In this document: piece after piece, positions 1-9,052 of the stretch
How the letters are laid out: each line of letters begins with the position of its first letter
How positions within the stretch are numbered: position 1 is the first letter of the stretch
From: Bacteroidota bacterium
GTDB taxonomy: Bacteria > Bacteroidota > Bacteroidia > Chitinophagales > Chitinophagaceae
Direction of reading: 5' to 3'
Length of the DNA: 41,084 nucleotides
Assembly (NCBI GenBank): GCA_003175935.1
Contig: PSRI01000008.1
Location: 1 to 41,084, forward strand
The notes under the pieces: generated by a model
The model's input: the letters and a program-made list of their open reading frames with translations, nothing else
Database searches by the model: none
Told to the model about the DNA's origin: nothing
Position numbers and translations under genes: made by a program

Positions 1-1
1 G

Positions 2-583
2 GATCCCATGGTTTTTAATCCGGAGAGCGCGCTCGGCGTTCCTGGAATTATGAGTGCGTATAGAAAAGGCAATGTTGCACTTGTAAATGCTATCGGGAAC
101 GGTGTCGCAGATGATAAGGCTGTTTATGCTTACGTACCGGATATGATTAAATACTATCTCAATGAAGATCCCATTCTTCCAAATGTTCCAACTTATCAAA
201 TGAGTGATCCGGATGCCAGGAATTATACATTCAGGAATATTCAAAATATGGTAATCAAAAAGACCAATCAATCTGGTGGCTATGGTATGCTGATGGGCAA
301 TAAAGCTACTGAAGAAGAATTTGAAAAAATGATTGAAGATGTTGAAAATGATCCAAGAAATTACATTGCACAACCCATCATTAAATTATCTACCGTTCCT
401 TGTTTTGTAGATGGACAATTTAAACCCCGTCATGTGGACCTTCGGCCTTTTGCACTTTGCGGCCCGGGTGGAATACAAATTGTACCAGGTGGACTAACAC
501 GGGTAGCTCTCAGGGAAGGATCACTCGTCGTAAACTCATCGCAAGGTGGCGGTAGCAAAGACACCTGGGTAGTTGAAAAATAA
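2..583 (+). CDS. Circularly permuted ATP-grasp protein, C-terminal part (COG2308)
   Basis: The reading frame is open from base 2, and the two codons before the first ATG (Asp-Pro) continue the family motif, so this is a gene cut by the window edge rather than one starting at base 8. The visible 190-odd residues match the C-terminal part of circularly permuted ATP-grasp proteins (DUF404/DUF407, COG2308): an [10 protein letters not shown] segment, then a conserved P-R-H-V-D-L-R-P-F region, a G-G-L-T-R-V-A-L segment and a Q-G-G-G-S-K-D-T-W tail. The family is thought to form amide or peptide bonds using ATP; the substrate is unknown. It is followed within 55 bp by an alpha-E protein and then a transglutaminase, the conserved partner set for this family. 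The family call is firm; the function is inferred from family and context. Confidence 0.88.
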   Translation, partial: DPMVFNPESALGVPGIMSAYRKGNVALVNAIGNGVADDKAVYAYVPDMIKYYLNEDPILPNVPTYQMSDPDARNYTFRNIQNMVIKKTNQSGGYGMLMGNKATEEEFEKMIEDVENDPRNYIAQPIIKLSTVPCFVDGQFKPRHVDLRPFALCGPGGIQIVPGGLTRVALREGSLVVNSSQGGGSKDTWVVEK

Positions 584-638
584 AATAGGTAGATAAAGAT
601 TCAAATGATATTATTGATCACTAACAACTCAAGCCTGA

Positions 639-1580
639 ATGTTAAGTAGAATTGCAGATTCCCTTTATTGGCTCAACAGATATCTCGAACGTACGGACGG
701 CATGTTAAGGATTTTGCATACTAATTATGTTTTGTCGCTCGACAAAGGAGAATATGGCATGAATAGCTGGCGTCCTGTGTTAGAAATCTTTACTCACCTG
801 GACGAATCACAAATCAGCAAATTGGAATTCGACAATGCAGCAACACTGCGGCATTTAATTCTTGATACAGAAAACCATAATTCAATTAAAGTAATCATCA
901 ATAAAGCAAGAGAAAATGCACGTGGCGCCCAGGACCATATAACCAAAGAGGTTTGGGAACAGATTAATCATCTGTATCACTTAATAAATAATCCTGTCAT
1001 CCAAAGCAGGATTATCGGCGAAGGAGGGATTTCAGTACTTGACCAGTTGATGGATCAATCCATTTTGTTTAACGGCGTTACAGATAGTACCATGCCAAGA
1101 AATATTGGTTGGAGTTTTATGACGATGGGAAAATTTGTGGAAAGATGTCTCATAACACTGGTTGTAGCAGATAAACATTTTCAACAAATTGGCTACGAAA
1201 CTGAAACCTCCAAAGATGTTTTACATTGGCGCAATTTGCTTTTGTCACTTTCCGGATATGAGCATCATCTTAAAAATTACAATAATCCAAATCACAATCT
1301 CAATGTAGTCGATCAATTACTTTTCAATAAACAATTCACGCGTTCGGTAACTTATTCCCTGGATCGCATCGGATTTTACCTTGTAAAAGTTGTGAAACAA
1401 AATAATGCCGAAACAACCTCTCCTCTTTTAAAGCTTTTTGGAAGAGTGCATAGCCGGGTAGAATATGGAGATTTCGACATCATCAGACAAATGAGTTTGC
1501 AAAATTTTTTGCATGACACAAGAAATGATCTCTTACATTTCAATAAATTGCTTGGACAAACATTTTTCTCCTACACGTAA
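639..1580 (+). CDS. Alpha-E domain protein (DUF403, COG2307)
   Basis: The product has 313 residues, is all alpha-helical in character, and starts with the typical M-L-S-R-I-A-D-S-L-Y-W-L-N-R-Y-L-E-R motif of alpha-E (DUF403) proteins. No signal peptide or membrane segment is visible, so it should be cytoplasmic. The family has no proven activity; it nearly always accompanies a COG2308 ATP-grasp and a transglutaminase-like protein, and has been proposed to help in a peptide-ligation or peptide-tagging pathway. Here it sits 55 bp after the ATP-grasp gene and 10 bp before the transglutaminase, consistent with one operon. Family assignment is strong and role uncertain. Confidence 0.88.
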   Translation: MLSRIADSLYWLNRYLERTDGMLRILHTNYVLSLDKGEYGMNSWRPVLEIFTHLDESQISKLEFDNAATLRHLILDTENHNSIKVIINKARENARGAQDHITKEVWEQINHLYHLINNPVIQSRIIGEGGISVLDQLMDQSILFNGVTDSTMPRNIGWSFMTMGKFVERCLITLVVADKHFQQIGYETETSKDVLHWRNLLLSLSGYEHHLKNYNNPNHNLNVVDQLLFNKQFTRSVTYSLDRIGFYLVKVVKQNNAETTSPLLKLFGRVHSRVEYGDFDIIRQMSLQNFLHDTRNDLLHFNKLLGQTFFSYT

Positions 1581-1590
1581 TTAATTCATA

Positions 1591-2538
1591 ATGCCGATTT
1601 TTAAGATTCATCACATTACCAAATACGAGTACGACAGGCCGGTTAAAGATAGCATGAATGAAATTAGAATCTTTCCGTTTGTAGGAGCAGAACAAGAGGT
1701 TCTCATGCATGAGTTATTAATTACGCATCAACCGGATGTACATACCTATTTCGATTACTGGGGAAATAAAGCGGGCGTTTTTAACTTACCCGATCTCCAC
1801 AAAGAACTTATTCTCGAAAGTAAATTAATAGTCCGCACGCTCAACAGTCCCAATCATTACCTGAATTTTAATGGCGGATCAGCGTCCATCAAAAAAGACA
1901 TAAGTAATAATTTGCAATTACTCGAACTTTCAAGTGTAGCACCAATTAAAGCGCAAAAGGAAATAGACTCGATTGTTTCTCAAATTTCACAACCCTGGAA
2001 AACAGTAGCTGCAGTAGTGCAGGATTGCTGTCAATATATCTACCAGCATTTTCAATATATCAAAGGCATTACCAACATTGAAACCACTGTTGATGAAATT
2101 CTGGAACACAGAGCTGGCGTTTGTCAGGACTTTGCCCATGTAATGCTACATATCCTTAGAACTTTAAAAATTCCATCCCGTTATGTGAGCGGATATATTT
2201 GTCCAAATAAAAACGGTATGCGTGGCGAAGGCGCTACTCATGCCTGGGTTGAGGCGTGGATACCAGATCAGGGATGGATTGGCATCGATCCAACCAACAA
2301 TATTTGGGTAACAAATACGCACGTTAAACTTGCTGTGGGAAGAAATTTCTGCGATTGCTCGCCAGTGAAGGGCACATTTGCAGGTCCGGCAAAGCAGGTA
2401 TTATCAGTATATGTTGCAGTAAGTTATGAAGATGGGCACAGTTTTGAAGATAGCAGTCGGGTCAAAATGCTTTCACAGGCATCTTCAACAATAGATGATG
2501 ATCTCGCAGAATCTTTCGCAGCGCAACAACAGCAATGA
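1591..2538 (+). CDS. Transglutaminase-like protein with bacterial transglutaminase N-terminal region
   Basis: The product has 315 residues. The N-terminal half matches the bacterial transglutaminase-like N domain (from F-K-I-H-H-I-T-K-Y-E-Y). The C-terminal half is a papain-fold transglutaminase core with a visible catalytic triad: Cys178 in A-G-V-C-Q-D-F-A-H, His217 in A-T-H-A-W-V, and Asp233 in G-I-D-P-T-N. No signal peptide is seen. In this family context the enzyme may act as a peptidase or transamidase working with the ATP-grasp and alpha-E partners just upstream (10 bp gap). A Gln-rich tail (QQQQ) ends the protein. The fold and triad are seen directly; the substrate is unknown. Confidence 0.9.
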   Translation: MPIFKIHHITKYEYDRPVKDSMNEIRIFPFVGAEQEVLMHELLITHQPDVHTYFDYWGNKAGVFNLPDLHKELILESKLIVRTLNSPNHYLNFNGGSASIKKDISNNLQLLELSSVAPIKAQKEIDSIVSQISQPWKTVAAVVQDCCQYIYQHFQYIKGITNIETTVDEILEHRAGVCQDFAHVMLHILRTLKIPSRYVSGYICPNKNGMRGEGATHAWVEAWIPDQGWIGIDPTNNIWVTNTHVKLAVGRNFCDCSPVKGTFAGPAKQVLSVYVAVSYEDGHSFEDSSRVKMLSQASSTIDDDLAESFAAQQQQ

Positions 2539-2576
2539 TTTTCACTTCTCTTTAAGACCTGAATTCCTTAATTTGA

Positions 2577-3440
2577 ATGATGGTTAAGCTGAATACTGTG
2601 AAGATTGATATTATACATCTCGCCTTTTTTCTATTATTTATTTCCTGCAATCATAAGGATGAGCCGGCAAATAATAGTGGACAAACAAAACAAAATTTGA
2701 GCTACGGAGATAATCCTGCTCAAAAAATGGATTACTATCCTGCGGTCGATCAAACGAAAGAATCAAAAGTGATGATCATGATTCATGGTGGAGGATGGGC
2801 AACAGGCGATAAATCTGATTTTGATACCAATATTGTTTTTTTGAGAACTCAGTTACCAGATTATGCTGTTTTCAATCTCAACTATCGATTGGTTACAGGG
2901 TCGGGGAATAAATTTCCAACTCAGGAAAATGATATTAGCCAGGCAGTAGAATTTATTTTTAATAACAGGAACCAATATCACCTGTCTGATAAATTTGTAT
3001 TACTTGGTGCCAGTGCGGGAGGACATCTTGCATTACTGCAGGCTTACAAACACAATTCCATTGTTAGTCCAAAAGCTGTTGTTTCATTTTTCGGACCAAC
3101 AGATCTCGCAGCACTTTATGACAATCCTCCTACTTCAGAAATTTCTGATTTGCTTGCTCTGGCCCTGAATGGTACGCCCTCTACAAATCCGGATTTGTAT
3201 GAAGCATCGAGTCCGGTAAATTATGTAAAGGCTACTTCCGCTCCTACTATTTTATTACAGGGTGGATTGGATCCCCTTATATCGCCATCCCAGGCTTATA
3301 GTTTGCAACTCAAATTGCAAAGTGCCGGTGTGGTAAACCAACTGGTGTTTTATCCCAATGAAGGTCATGGGTGGGTGGGTGCTGACCTTGTAGATTCCTA
3401 CACTCAAATCCTCGCTTTTCTGCGCGCAAATGTGCAATGA
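2577..3440 (+). CDS. Lipoprotein alpha/beta hydrolase (esterase/lipase, Aes-like)
   Basis: The product has 287 residues and a lipoprotein signal: a hydrophobic stretch ending L-F-I-S-C with the lipid-modified Cys at residue 24. The mature part is an alpha/beta hydrolase of the hormone-sensitive-lipase/carboxylesterase kind. It has an oxyanion H-G-G-G-W at 70-74, the nucleophile elbow G-A-S-A-G with Ser146, an acid in G-G-L-D-P-L, and the His in N-E-G-H-G-W. It probably hydrolyses small esters at the cell envelope; the true substrate cannot be read. A second ATG directly follows the first, so the start could be 3 bp later. It seems independent of the upstream transglutaminase operon (38 bp gap). 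Confidence 0.85.
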   Translation: MMVKLNTVKIDIIHLAFFLLFISCNHKDEPANNSGQTKQNLSYGDNPAQKMDYYPAVDQTKESKVMIMIHGGGWATGDKSDFDTNIVFLRTQLPDYAVFNLNYRLVTGSGNKFPTQENDISQAVEFIFNNRNQYHLSDKFVLLGASAGGHLALLQAYKHNSIVSPKAVVSFFGPTDLAALYDNPPTSEISDLLALALNGTPSTNPDLYEASSPVNYVKATSAPTILLQGGLDPLISPSQAYSLQLKLQSAGVVNQLVFYPNEGHGWVGADLVDSYTQILAFLRANVQ

Positions 3441-3473
3441 TGAATTGGACAATTCCAGTCAACCTAAAGCAGG

Positions 3474-3481
3474 TATTTTTG
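3474..3481 (+). promoter_or_regulatory. Promoter -7 element (TAnnTTTG) for rarA
   Basis: TATTTTTG matches the Bacteroidota -7 consensus TAnnTTTG exactly and lies 16 bp before the rarA ATG. The -33 TTG is poor or wrongly spaced (nearest TTGGAC is too far), so support rests on the -7 alone. Confidence 0.4.
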
Positions 3482-3497
3482 TTAACTTGTTTTAGAT

Positions 3498-4760
3498 ATG
3501 AATCAGGCACCATTAGCGGAAAGACTTCGTCCGGAAACCCTGGATGATTTAGTGGGACAGGACCATCTCACAGGAAAGGGCAGTGTTTTACGGAAAGCCA
3601 TTGAGCAGGGCAAGGTTCCTTCAATGATTTTATGGGGACCTCCCGGAGTGGGCAAAACAACCATTGCAAATATCATTGCAAAAACTTTGAATGTTCCTTT
3701 TTATACGCTGAGCGCAATCAGTTCAGGAGTGAAGGATGTTCGTGAAGTAATTGAAAAAGCAAAAAGTGAAACGGGAAGTATTTTATTTATTGATGAGATT
3801 CATCGTTTCAATAAAGGCCAGCAGGATGCCTTATTAGGAGCTGTCGAAAAGGGAACCATTACACTTATTGGTGCAACTACTGAGAATCCATCGTTTGAAG
3901 TGAATTCGGCGCTTTTGAGCAGATGTCTGGTTTATGTATTAAAACCACTGGGAGAAAAAGAATTGATTCAGTTGCTTCATCATGCAATTGAAAAAGACGA
4001 AGAATTGAAAAAAAAGAGAATTGATTTGGCAGAAACGGAAGCACTCATCAATATTTCAGGGGGAGATGCAAGAAAATTGTTGAACCTTCTTGAACTGGTT
4101 GCCAATTCAACAACTAAAAAAGAAATCAGAGTGACTAATGACCTTGTGATGGATGTAGCTCAAAAGAGAGTGGCTCTTTATGATAAAAGTGGTGAGCAGC
4201 ATTACGATATTATTTCAGCATTCATTAAATCTGTTCGTGGAAGCGACCCAAACGCTGCTTTATACTGGCTCGCGAGAATGATTGAAGGTGGAGAAGACGT
4301 AAGATTCATTGCAAGGAGAATGGTCATATTAGCGAGTGAAGATATTGGTAATGCAAACCCAACTGCTCTTGTCATGGCCAATGCAACATTTGAAGCCGTT
4401 GACAAAATCGGTTACCCTGAGGCGAATATCATTCTATCACAATGTGTAATATATCTGGCGGCATCACCTAAAAGTAATTCAGCGGTAGCTTCGATTGGCG
4501 CAGCACTCGAAGCAGTTCGACAATCTGGCGACCTTCCGGTGCCCATGCATATTCGAAATGCTCCAACTCGCCTGATGAAAGACATGGATTATGGAAAGGG
4601 ATATCAATATTCCCACAGCTATGAAAATAATTTTTCGCTGCAGGAATATTTGCCCAAAGAATTATCAGGGAAAAAATTCTATGACCCCGGTAAAAATGCG
4701 CGCGAAGAAGAATTGCGAAAATATCTTCACAATCTCTGGAAAGAAAAATACGGATATTAG
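3498..4760 (+). CDS. rarA: Replication-associated recombination protein RarA (AAA+ ATPase)
   Basis: The product has 420 residues, close to the family norm. It is a AAA+ ATPase related to clamp-loader subunits: Walker A G-P-P-G-V-G-K-T at 47-54, Walker [11 protein letters not shown] ending near 104, sensor-1 region G-A-T-T-E-N-P-S-F, then the MgsA/RarA tetramerisation C-terminal domain with [10 protein letters not shown] and N-A-P-T-R-L-M. RarA (MgsA) acts at stalled replication forks and interacts with SSB in the cytoplasm. It stands alone, convergent with the PhyH gene downstream. Nothing is missing or unusual. Confidence 0.96.
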   Translation: MNQAPLAERLRPETLDDLVGQDHLTGKGSVLRKAIEQGKVPSMILWGPPGVGKTTIANIIAKTLNVPFYTLSAISSGVKDVREVIEKAKSETGSILFIDEIHRFNKGQQDALLGAVEKGTITLIGATTENPSFEVNSALLSRCLVYVLKPLGEKELIQLLHHAIEKDEELKKKRIDLAETEALINISGGDARKLLNLLELVANSTTKKEIRVTNDLVMDVAQKRVALYDKSGEQHYDIISAFIKSVRGSDPNAALYWLARMIEGGEDVRFIARRMVILASEDIGNANPTALVMANATFEAVDKIGYPEANIILSQCVIYLAASPKSNSAVASIGAALEAVRQSGDLPVPMHIRNAPTRLMKDMDYGKGYQYSHSYENNFSLQEYLPKELSGKKFYDPGKNAREEELRKYLHNLWKEKYGY

Positions 4761-4793
4761 CCCGCGTCCCGGCGCTGCCTGGTATCTTTCTAC

Positions 4794-4827
4794 GTCCGCC
4801 ATAGTTAGCGGACCGCAACGAAGGCGG
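4794..4827. repeat. GC-rich intergenic inverted repeat between convergent genes
   Basis: GTCCGC (4794-4799) pairs perfectly with GCGGAC (4808-4813), and CCGCC at 4796 can alternatively pair with GGCGG at 4823-4827. The stretch is much more GC-rich than its surroundings and resembles the mobile-type palindromes scattered between Bacteroidota genes. It overlaps the last codons and stop of the PhyH gene. Copy number elsewhere cannot be seen here. Confidence 0.45.
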
Positions 4828-5701
4828 GGCGCGAAATCAATAGCGGAAAAAACTGCCCCTGCATTTTCTCGCCTTTCGGAATTGCGGGTACCCCTTGCAG
4901 TAAGGGTTCATTAGCATCGGAAACTACTCCATCGGCAAATGCATTAATCACAAATGCCCTCCTTGGTTTTGTGGATTTATTTTCTCCGGAACCATGCAAT
5001 GTTAGCGAATGATGAAATATGGCTTCGCCTGCTTTTACTTCCGCAGGAACCGGTTTGAACTGAGCTTGTTGTTCTTCGGTCAGGTATTCTTTAATTCCCA
5101 TCAAATCACCAGCGAGCACAGGTTTTTGAAGCAGGCCCCATTTATGTGATCCGGGAACATATTGAACGCAGCCATTTTCCAGATTTGAATCATCCAGACC
5201 ACACCAGCATGTAAGATGGGCGACTGGTTTTGTTCTGGTCCAATAAGAATAATCCTGGTGCCAGGCCACAACACCACCTTTCTTTGGGGGTTTCCAGAAG
5301 AGTTGATCGTGCCAGAATCGCACCGACTTATCTCCCAAAAGCTGACTGGCAGCCATCAAAAAGCGGGGATTCCAAAGTACATCATGAAATCCCGTCGTAA
5401 TTCTCCAGGCGCCCAATGCGTGAAACAGTATCTGCCCGGGGTTACCTGATTCATTCGAATGAAATTCATAAAACAAATCGTGACCAGGATAATTGATATC
5501 TGCAAGAGAAGTCAATTCATCCTGGAGTACCTGAATTTGATTTTGATCAAGCATTTTCACTCCCGCCAAATATCCATTCTCCTTAAAAAAAGAAACCTGC
5601 TCATCACTGAGCCGATATTCCTCCCATTCGGAAACTGATTTCGGCCTTTTAAACATGTCAGTGATCAATTCGTGAATTGTGCTTAGGTCCCGCGCAGCCA
5701 T
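4805..5701 (-). CDS. Phytanoyl-CoA dioxygenase (PhyH) family protein
   Basis: The product has 298 residues and belongs to the PhyH group of non-heme Fe(II)/2-oxoglutarate oxygenases. The metal facial triad is visible as His148 and Asp150 in W-H-Q-D-Y-S-Y-W and His236 in L-T-L-H-G-S-G. Arg247 or Arg248 in K-P-R-R-A-F is placed to bind 2-oxoglutarate. No signal peptide is seen, so it should be cytoplasmic. The last eight or so residues are encoded by a GC-rich palindrome that also supplies the stop codon, suggesting the native C-terminus was altered by that repeat. The hydroxylated substrate is unknown; neighbours give no clue. Confidence 0.88.
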   Translation of the reverse strand: MAARDLSTIHELITDMFKRPKSVSEWEEYRLSDEQVSFFKENGYLAGVKMLDQNQIQVLQDELTSLADINYPGHDLFYEFHSNESGNPGQILFHALGAWRITTGFHDVLWNPRFLMAASQLLGDKSVRFWHDQLFWKPPKKGGVVAWHQDYSYWTRTKPVAHLTCWCGLDDSNLENGCVQYVPGSHKWGLLQKPVLAGDLMGIKEYLTEEQQAQFKPVPAEVKAGEAIFHHSLTLHGSGENKSTKPRRAFVINAFADGVVSDANEPLLQGVPAIPKGEKMQGQFFPLLISRPAFVAVR

Positions 5702-5783
5702 GACTGGTGATTTGTTTAAAATTACTCAAATTTATGCTTTGAGGACTCCCTCTTGCTTTAATTTAGAGAACCAAAATATCTAC

Positions 5784-7133
5784 ATGAGAACGTTATTCAC
5801 ATTAGCATTTATCTTATGCTGCGTTAATATATGCAGCGCCCAGGTGATCATTCAAAAAGATCCGGAGATAGAAAAAATGGCTTCTGAAGTTTCGAAGGAT
5901 TCTCTCCAATCTTATATAAAAACCCTGGTCGGATTTGGAACCCGAAATACACTGAGCACGATTGATGATAAAAAGAAAGGCATTGGAGCAGCAAGAGAAT
6001 GGGTAGTAAGCAAATTCAAACAGTTTGCATTGAGTTCTGAAGGAAGAATGACAAGCGAAGTAGATACAACCACAATATCTGCTGATGGAAAAAGAGTGGA
6101 TGCACCAGTGAACCTTGGTAATGTAATGGCCATATTAAAAGGAACGGATCCAAATGACAACAGGATCTTTCTAATTAGCGGGCATCTTGACTCACGTGCT
6201 ACAGATGTAATGAACAAAACCATTGACGCACCCGGAGCAAACGATGATGGAAGTGGAACAGCAGCAGTTCTTGAATGTGCAAGAATCATGAGCAAGCACA
6301 AATTTCCTGCTACAATAATTTTTGTTGCAGTAAGTGGTGAAGAACAAGGATTGTTAGGTGCCGCATATCTCGCTGAAAAAGCAAAAAAGAATAATTGGAA
6401 TATCCAGGCTGTTTTGAATAATGATATTATGGGCAGCAATAATAGTAGTGAAACAAACATCATTGACAATACGAGGCTGCGTGTTTTCAGTGAAGGATTA
6501 CCTGCATATGAATTAGACAAGCAGGCGGCATCAATCAGAAATCTTGGTTTGGAAAATGATGGAAAGGCAAGGCAACTTGCGAGATATGTAAAAGAAATCG
6601 GCGAAAGATATGTGGCCAACCTCGAAGTTGTGATGGTCTATCGAAATGACAGATTCCTTCGTGGAGGAGATCATCTTCCATATGTTCAAAGAGGATTTGC
6701 AGCAGTTAGAATTACTGAGATGAATGAAAATTATGAACATCAACACCAGACAGTCCGCGTAGAAAATAATATTCAGTATGGCGACTTACCAAATTTTATG
6801 GACTTTGAATATCTCAGAAAAAATACCTGTGTCAACCTTAGCAATCTTGCAAACCTGGCGAAGTCGCCAGATACGCCAAATGATGTAATAATAGATACAA
6901 AGAACCTGACCAACGTTTCGCACATAATTTGGAAAATTCCAAAATCCGGAAAGCCGAAAGGCTATTATGTACTATTACGGGAAACCACAAGTGCAGTATG
7001 GCAGAAAAAAATTTTTACAACGCAAACAGAAATTGAATTGCCTGTTTCAAAAGACAATTATTTTTTTGGAGTGCAGTCTGTAAGTGAAGATGGAAATGAA
7101 AGTTTGGCAATTGTACCATCTCCAGCACGATAA
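5784..7133 (+). CDS. Secreted M28-family zinc aminopeptidase with C-terminal fibronectin-like domain
   Basis: The ATG at 5784 is chosen because it begins a clean signal peptide (M-R-T-L-F-T-L-A-F-I-L then C-S-A-Q); the longer frame from 5679 would bury it and overlap the divergent PhyH gene. The M28 core shows its metal ligands in order: G-H-L-D-S, N-D-D-G-S-G-T, S-G-E-E-Q-G with the catalytic Glu, N-N-D-I-M-G, and a late G-G-D-H-L-P-Y. After about residue 370 an Ig/fibronectin-III-like beta domain follows. The enzyme probably trims peptides in the periplasm or outside the cell. It reads divergently from PhyH. Confidence 0.9.
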   Translation: MRTLFTLAFILCCVNICSAQVIIQKDPEIEKMASEVSKDSLQSYIKTLVGFGTRNTLSTIDDKKKGIGAAREWVVSKFKQFALSSEGRMTSEVDTTTISADGKRVDAPVNLGNVMAILKGTDPNDNRIFLISGHLDSRATDVMNKTIDAPGANDDGSGTAAVLECARIMSKHKFPATIIFVAVSGEEQGLLGAAYLAEKAKKNNWNIQAVLNNDIMGSNNSSETNIIDNTRLRVFSEGLPAYELDKQAASIRNLGLENDGKARQLARYVKEIGERYVANLEVVMVYRNDRFLRGGDHLPYVQRGFAAVRITEMNENYEHQHQTVRVENNIQYGDLPNFMDFEYLRKNTCVNLSNLANLAKSPDTPNDVIIDTKNLTNVSHIIWKIPKSGKPKGYYVLLRETTSAVWQKKIFTTQTEIELPVSKDNYFFGVQSVSEDGNESLAIVPSPAR

Positions 7134-7152
7134 TTTATCATAAGTCAATTTT

Positions 7153-7599
7153 ATGAAAACAGAGTGGAGCATTAAATCATTTGATGAGTTAACATCACTG
7201 GAGCTATATAAAATTATTCAGCTGAGAATTGAAGTGTTTGTTGTTGAACAAAACTGTCCATTTCAGGATGCAGATAATAAAGATCAAACTTCGTGGCATT
7301 TTATGGGATGGCAATCAGATCAATTAGTTGCATACACGCGGATAGTCCCGCCAGGCCTGGCTTTTAGCGAACCATCGATTGGTCGTGTTGTTACTTCGAA
7401 ACTGGTGAGAGGCACAGGAATGGGAAGAATTTTGATGGAAAAATCAATGGAAGAATTGTACAAATTATATCCCTCTTCTTCCATAAAAATTGGTGCACAA
7501 TTATATCTCAAAACCTTCTACGAATCACTCGGCTTTGTTACCTGCAGTGATATATATTTAGAAGATGGAATCGAACATATCTACATGATTAAGGCTTAA
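7153..7599 (+). CDS. ElaA-like GNAT family N-acetyltransferase
   Basis: The product has 148 residues and matches the ElaA branch of the GNAT fold: L-R-I-E-V-F-V-V-E-Q-N-C-P-F, then D-Q-T-S-W-H, the strand with I-G-R-V-V-T, and the acetyl-CoA loop region R-G-T-G-M-G-R. It is cytoplasmic. The target amine is unknown for the family. It starts 19 bp after the M28 gene, so the two may share a transcript, though no functional link is obvious. Confidence 0.9.
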   Translation: MKTEWSIKSFDELTSLELYKIIQLRIEVFVVEQNCPFQDADNKDQTSWHFMGWQSDQLVAYTRIVPPGLAFSEPSIGRVVTSKLVRGTGMGRILMEKSMEELYKLYPSSSIKIGAQLYLKTFYESLGFVTCSDIYLEDGIEHIYMIKA

Positions 7600-7726
7600 T
7601 GTCTTATTTCTTCCCTCATTTCTTTTCCACAACCATCGAAAAAGCAGTTTGACATTATAATATTCTTTTACCGGAGACCGTTAATAATGCAGTCCAATAC
7701 TATTTGAAAGCATTAAATCCGGTATC

Positions 7727-8710
7727 ATGAAAAAATATGTACCTAACCTTTTCACCCGTGTTTGTATTGTTGCTGTAATATGTATGACCACCACTGTTGG
7801 CTTTGGTCAATACGTTTTCTTCGGCAAGCCAGAATACGAGATTGGTCTGAATGTAGGACCTTCCAACTTCCTGGGAGATCTCGGAGGAAACATGGGTAAA
7901 GGGACTACCTTCCTCAAGGACAACTCCTTTAAGACAACTAAACTTCTCTTTGGTGCATACGTTTCTGCACATCCAAGTGAATTCATAGGTTTTACTTTAT
8001 CGTTAAACTACACCAGACTCGAAGGAGCCGATAGTTTGATTCATGATAAAGGTGGTTATGAAGTTTACAGGAAGCAAAGAAACCTGTCATTCCGTTCACC
8101 GGTAATTGAAGGATTATTAACTACTGAAATTTATCCTTTTGTTTTTCTGGAAGATGATGACAAAGACCTTTGGCATAAATTCCGTCCCTACGGTGTACTT
8201 GGTATTGGAGTATTTCATTTTAACCCACAAACCATTTACACAAATTCAAGCGGCGTATCTGAGTGGGTTAATTTAAAACCCCTGCGTACAGAAGGTGAAG
8301 GAATGCCAAACTATCCTAACAGAAAAGAATACAGTCTCACACAATTCAATATCCCTTATGGTGTGGGTGTAAAATATTTCCTCTCTGAAAATGTAAGTGT
8401 GGCTTTTGAACTGTTGTCAAGAAAAACATTCACAGATTATATTGATGATGTGAGCACCACTTTTGTATCTGATGCTGATTTCGATAATTATTTCGGCGCC
8501 GGATCTGAGATGGCTGCAATGGCAAAACAGGTTCATAACAGATCAGCACTTGTTGGTCCTGGTACACGTATCCCCGGTTATAATGAAGGCGATAAACGCG
8601 GTACCACTACCCATAATGATTCATATTATTCAGGCACAATCAAATTGGGCATCCGTCTCGCAAGAGGTGAACATTCCTCAGTGCAGACTCGTTGTCCTCT
8701 GAAATTCTAA
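7727..8710 (+). CDS. DUF6089 outer-membrane beta-barrel protein
   Basis: The product has 327 residues with a signal peptide (M-K-K-Y then hydrophobic core ending G-F-G-Q). The mature start Y-E-I-G-L-N-V-G-P-S-N-F-L-G-D-L-G-G is typical of DUF6089 proteins, which are predicted small outer-membrane barrels of Bacteroidota. Alternating aromatic strands and a C-terminal segment I-K-L-G-I-R-L-A-R-G agree. The function of the family is not established. The 127-bp gap upstream shows no other gene. Confidence 0.85.
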   Translation: MKKYVPNLFTRVCIVAVICMTTTVGFGQYVFFGKPEYEIGLNVGPSNFLGDLGGNMGKGTTFLKDNSFKTTKLLFGAYVSAHPSEFIGFTLSLNYTRLEGADSLIHDKGGYEVYRKQRNLSFRSPVIEGLLTTEIYPFVFLEDDDKDLWHKFRPYGVLGIGVFHFNPQTIYTNSSGVSEWVNLKPLRTEGEGMPNYPNRKEYSLTQFNIPYGVGVKYFLSENVSVAFELLSRKTFTDYIDDVSTTFVSDADFDNYFGAGSEMAAMAKQVHNRSALVGPGTRIPGYNEGDKRGTTTHNDSYYSGTIKLGIRLARGEHSSVQTRCPLKF

Positions 8711-8741
8711 AACGATTATTCACGACTCTAAGAGAAAGATA

Positions 8742-8783
8742 TTTAGCAATGATTCGCTAAAACAGGATTATTACGCATAATCC
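8742..8783 (+). other. Two adjacent small hairpins downstream of the DUF6089 gene
   Basis: TTTAGC (8742-8747) pairs with GCTAAA (8756-8761), and GGATTAT (8765-8771) pairs with ATAATCC (8777-8783) around a 5-nt loop. Neither is followed by a clear U-run, so they may protect the mRNA 3' end rather than terminate. Confidence 0.4.
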
Positions 8784-8835
8784 GTACCCTATTGAAATCT
8801 AATGAAAAATTGAAATCCAAATAATCCGTAACCTA
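8777..8835 (+). repeat. Direct repeat pair ahead of miniprotein gene
   Basis: The 15-mer ATAATCCGTACCCTA at 8777-8791 recurs at 8821-8835 with one change. Both copies are followed by an AATGAAAAA stretch, so about 25-30 bp of leader has been duplicated 44 bp apart. The first copy's start forms the 3' arm of a hairpin. Confidence 0.5.
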
Positions 8836-8849
8836 CTAAATGAAAAACT

Positions 8850-8945
8850 ATGAGACGTAGAAAAAAAACAGAAGTTAAGATCGTTTTGATAAGAGTTGCA
8901 GTGATCGCAATTTTGGTCATCTACACGCTCATCGCTAATTCTTAA
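8850..8945 (+). CDS. Putative 31-residue single-pass membrane miniprotein
   Basis: An ATG at 8850 opens 31 codons ending in TAA. The peptide has a strongly basic start (M-R-R-R-K-K-T-E-V-K) and then an uninterrupted hydrophobic stretch of about 19 residues (I-V-L-I through Y-T-L-I-A), the layout of a small inner-membrane protein with a positive-inside N-terminus. It lies 140 bp after the DUF6089 gene and before the convergent PAP2 gene, in an otherwise empty 340-bp gap. I do not recognise a named family. Codon use and composition are compatible with translation, but the ORF is short and could be chance. Confidence 0.5.
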   Translation: MRRRKKTEVKIVLIRVAVIAILVIYTLIANS

Positions 8946-9052
8946 TTAAGATTGCGCCATATCAAGATCTGCAAGGGTAGAATATTGAGATAAAAAGCAA
9001 TAACAACCAAGACAGCAACACATCACATTCCTGTGAAAAACCGGGCTCTCTG

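Noticed and set aside
2521-2535. CAACAACAGCAA run resembling the Cys-codon run on the opposite strand.
   Set aside because: It encodes the Gln tail of the transglutaminase; no ATG-led short ORF or sulfur gene lies on the minus strand there.
5912-6619. 235-residue antisense frame inside the M28 peptidase.
   Set aside because: It is a shadow of a well supported gene; the sense frame has all catalytic motifs and a signal peptide.
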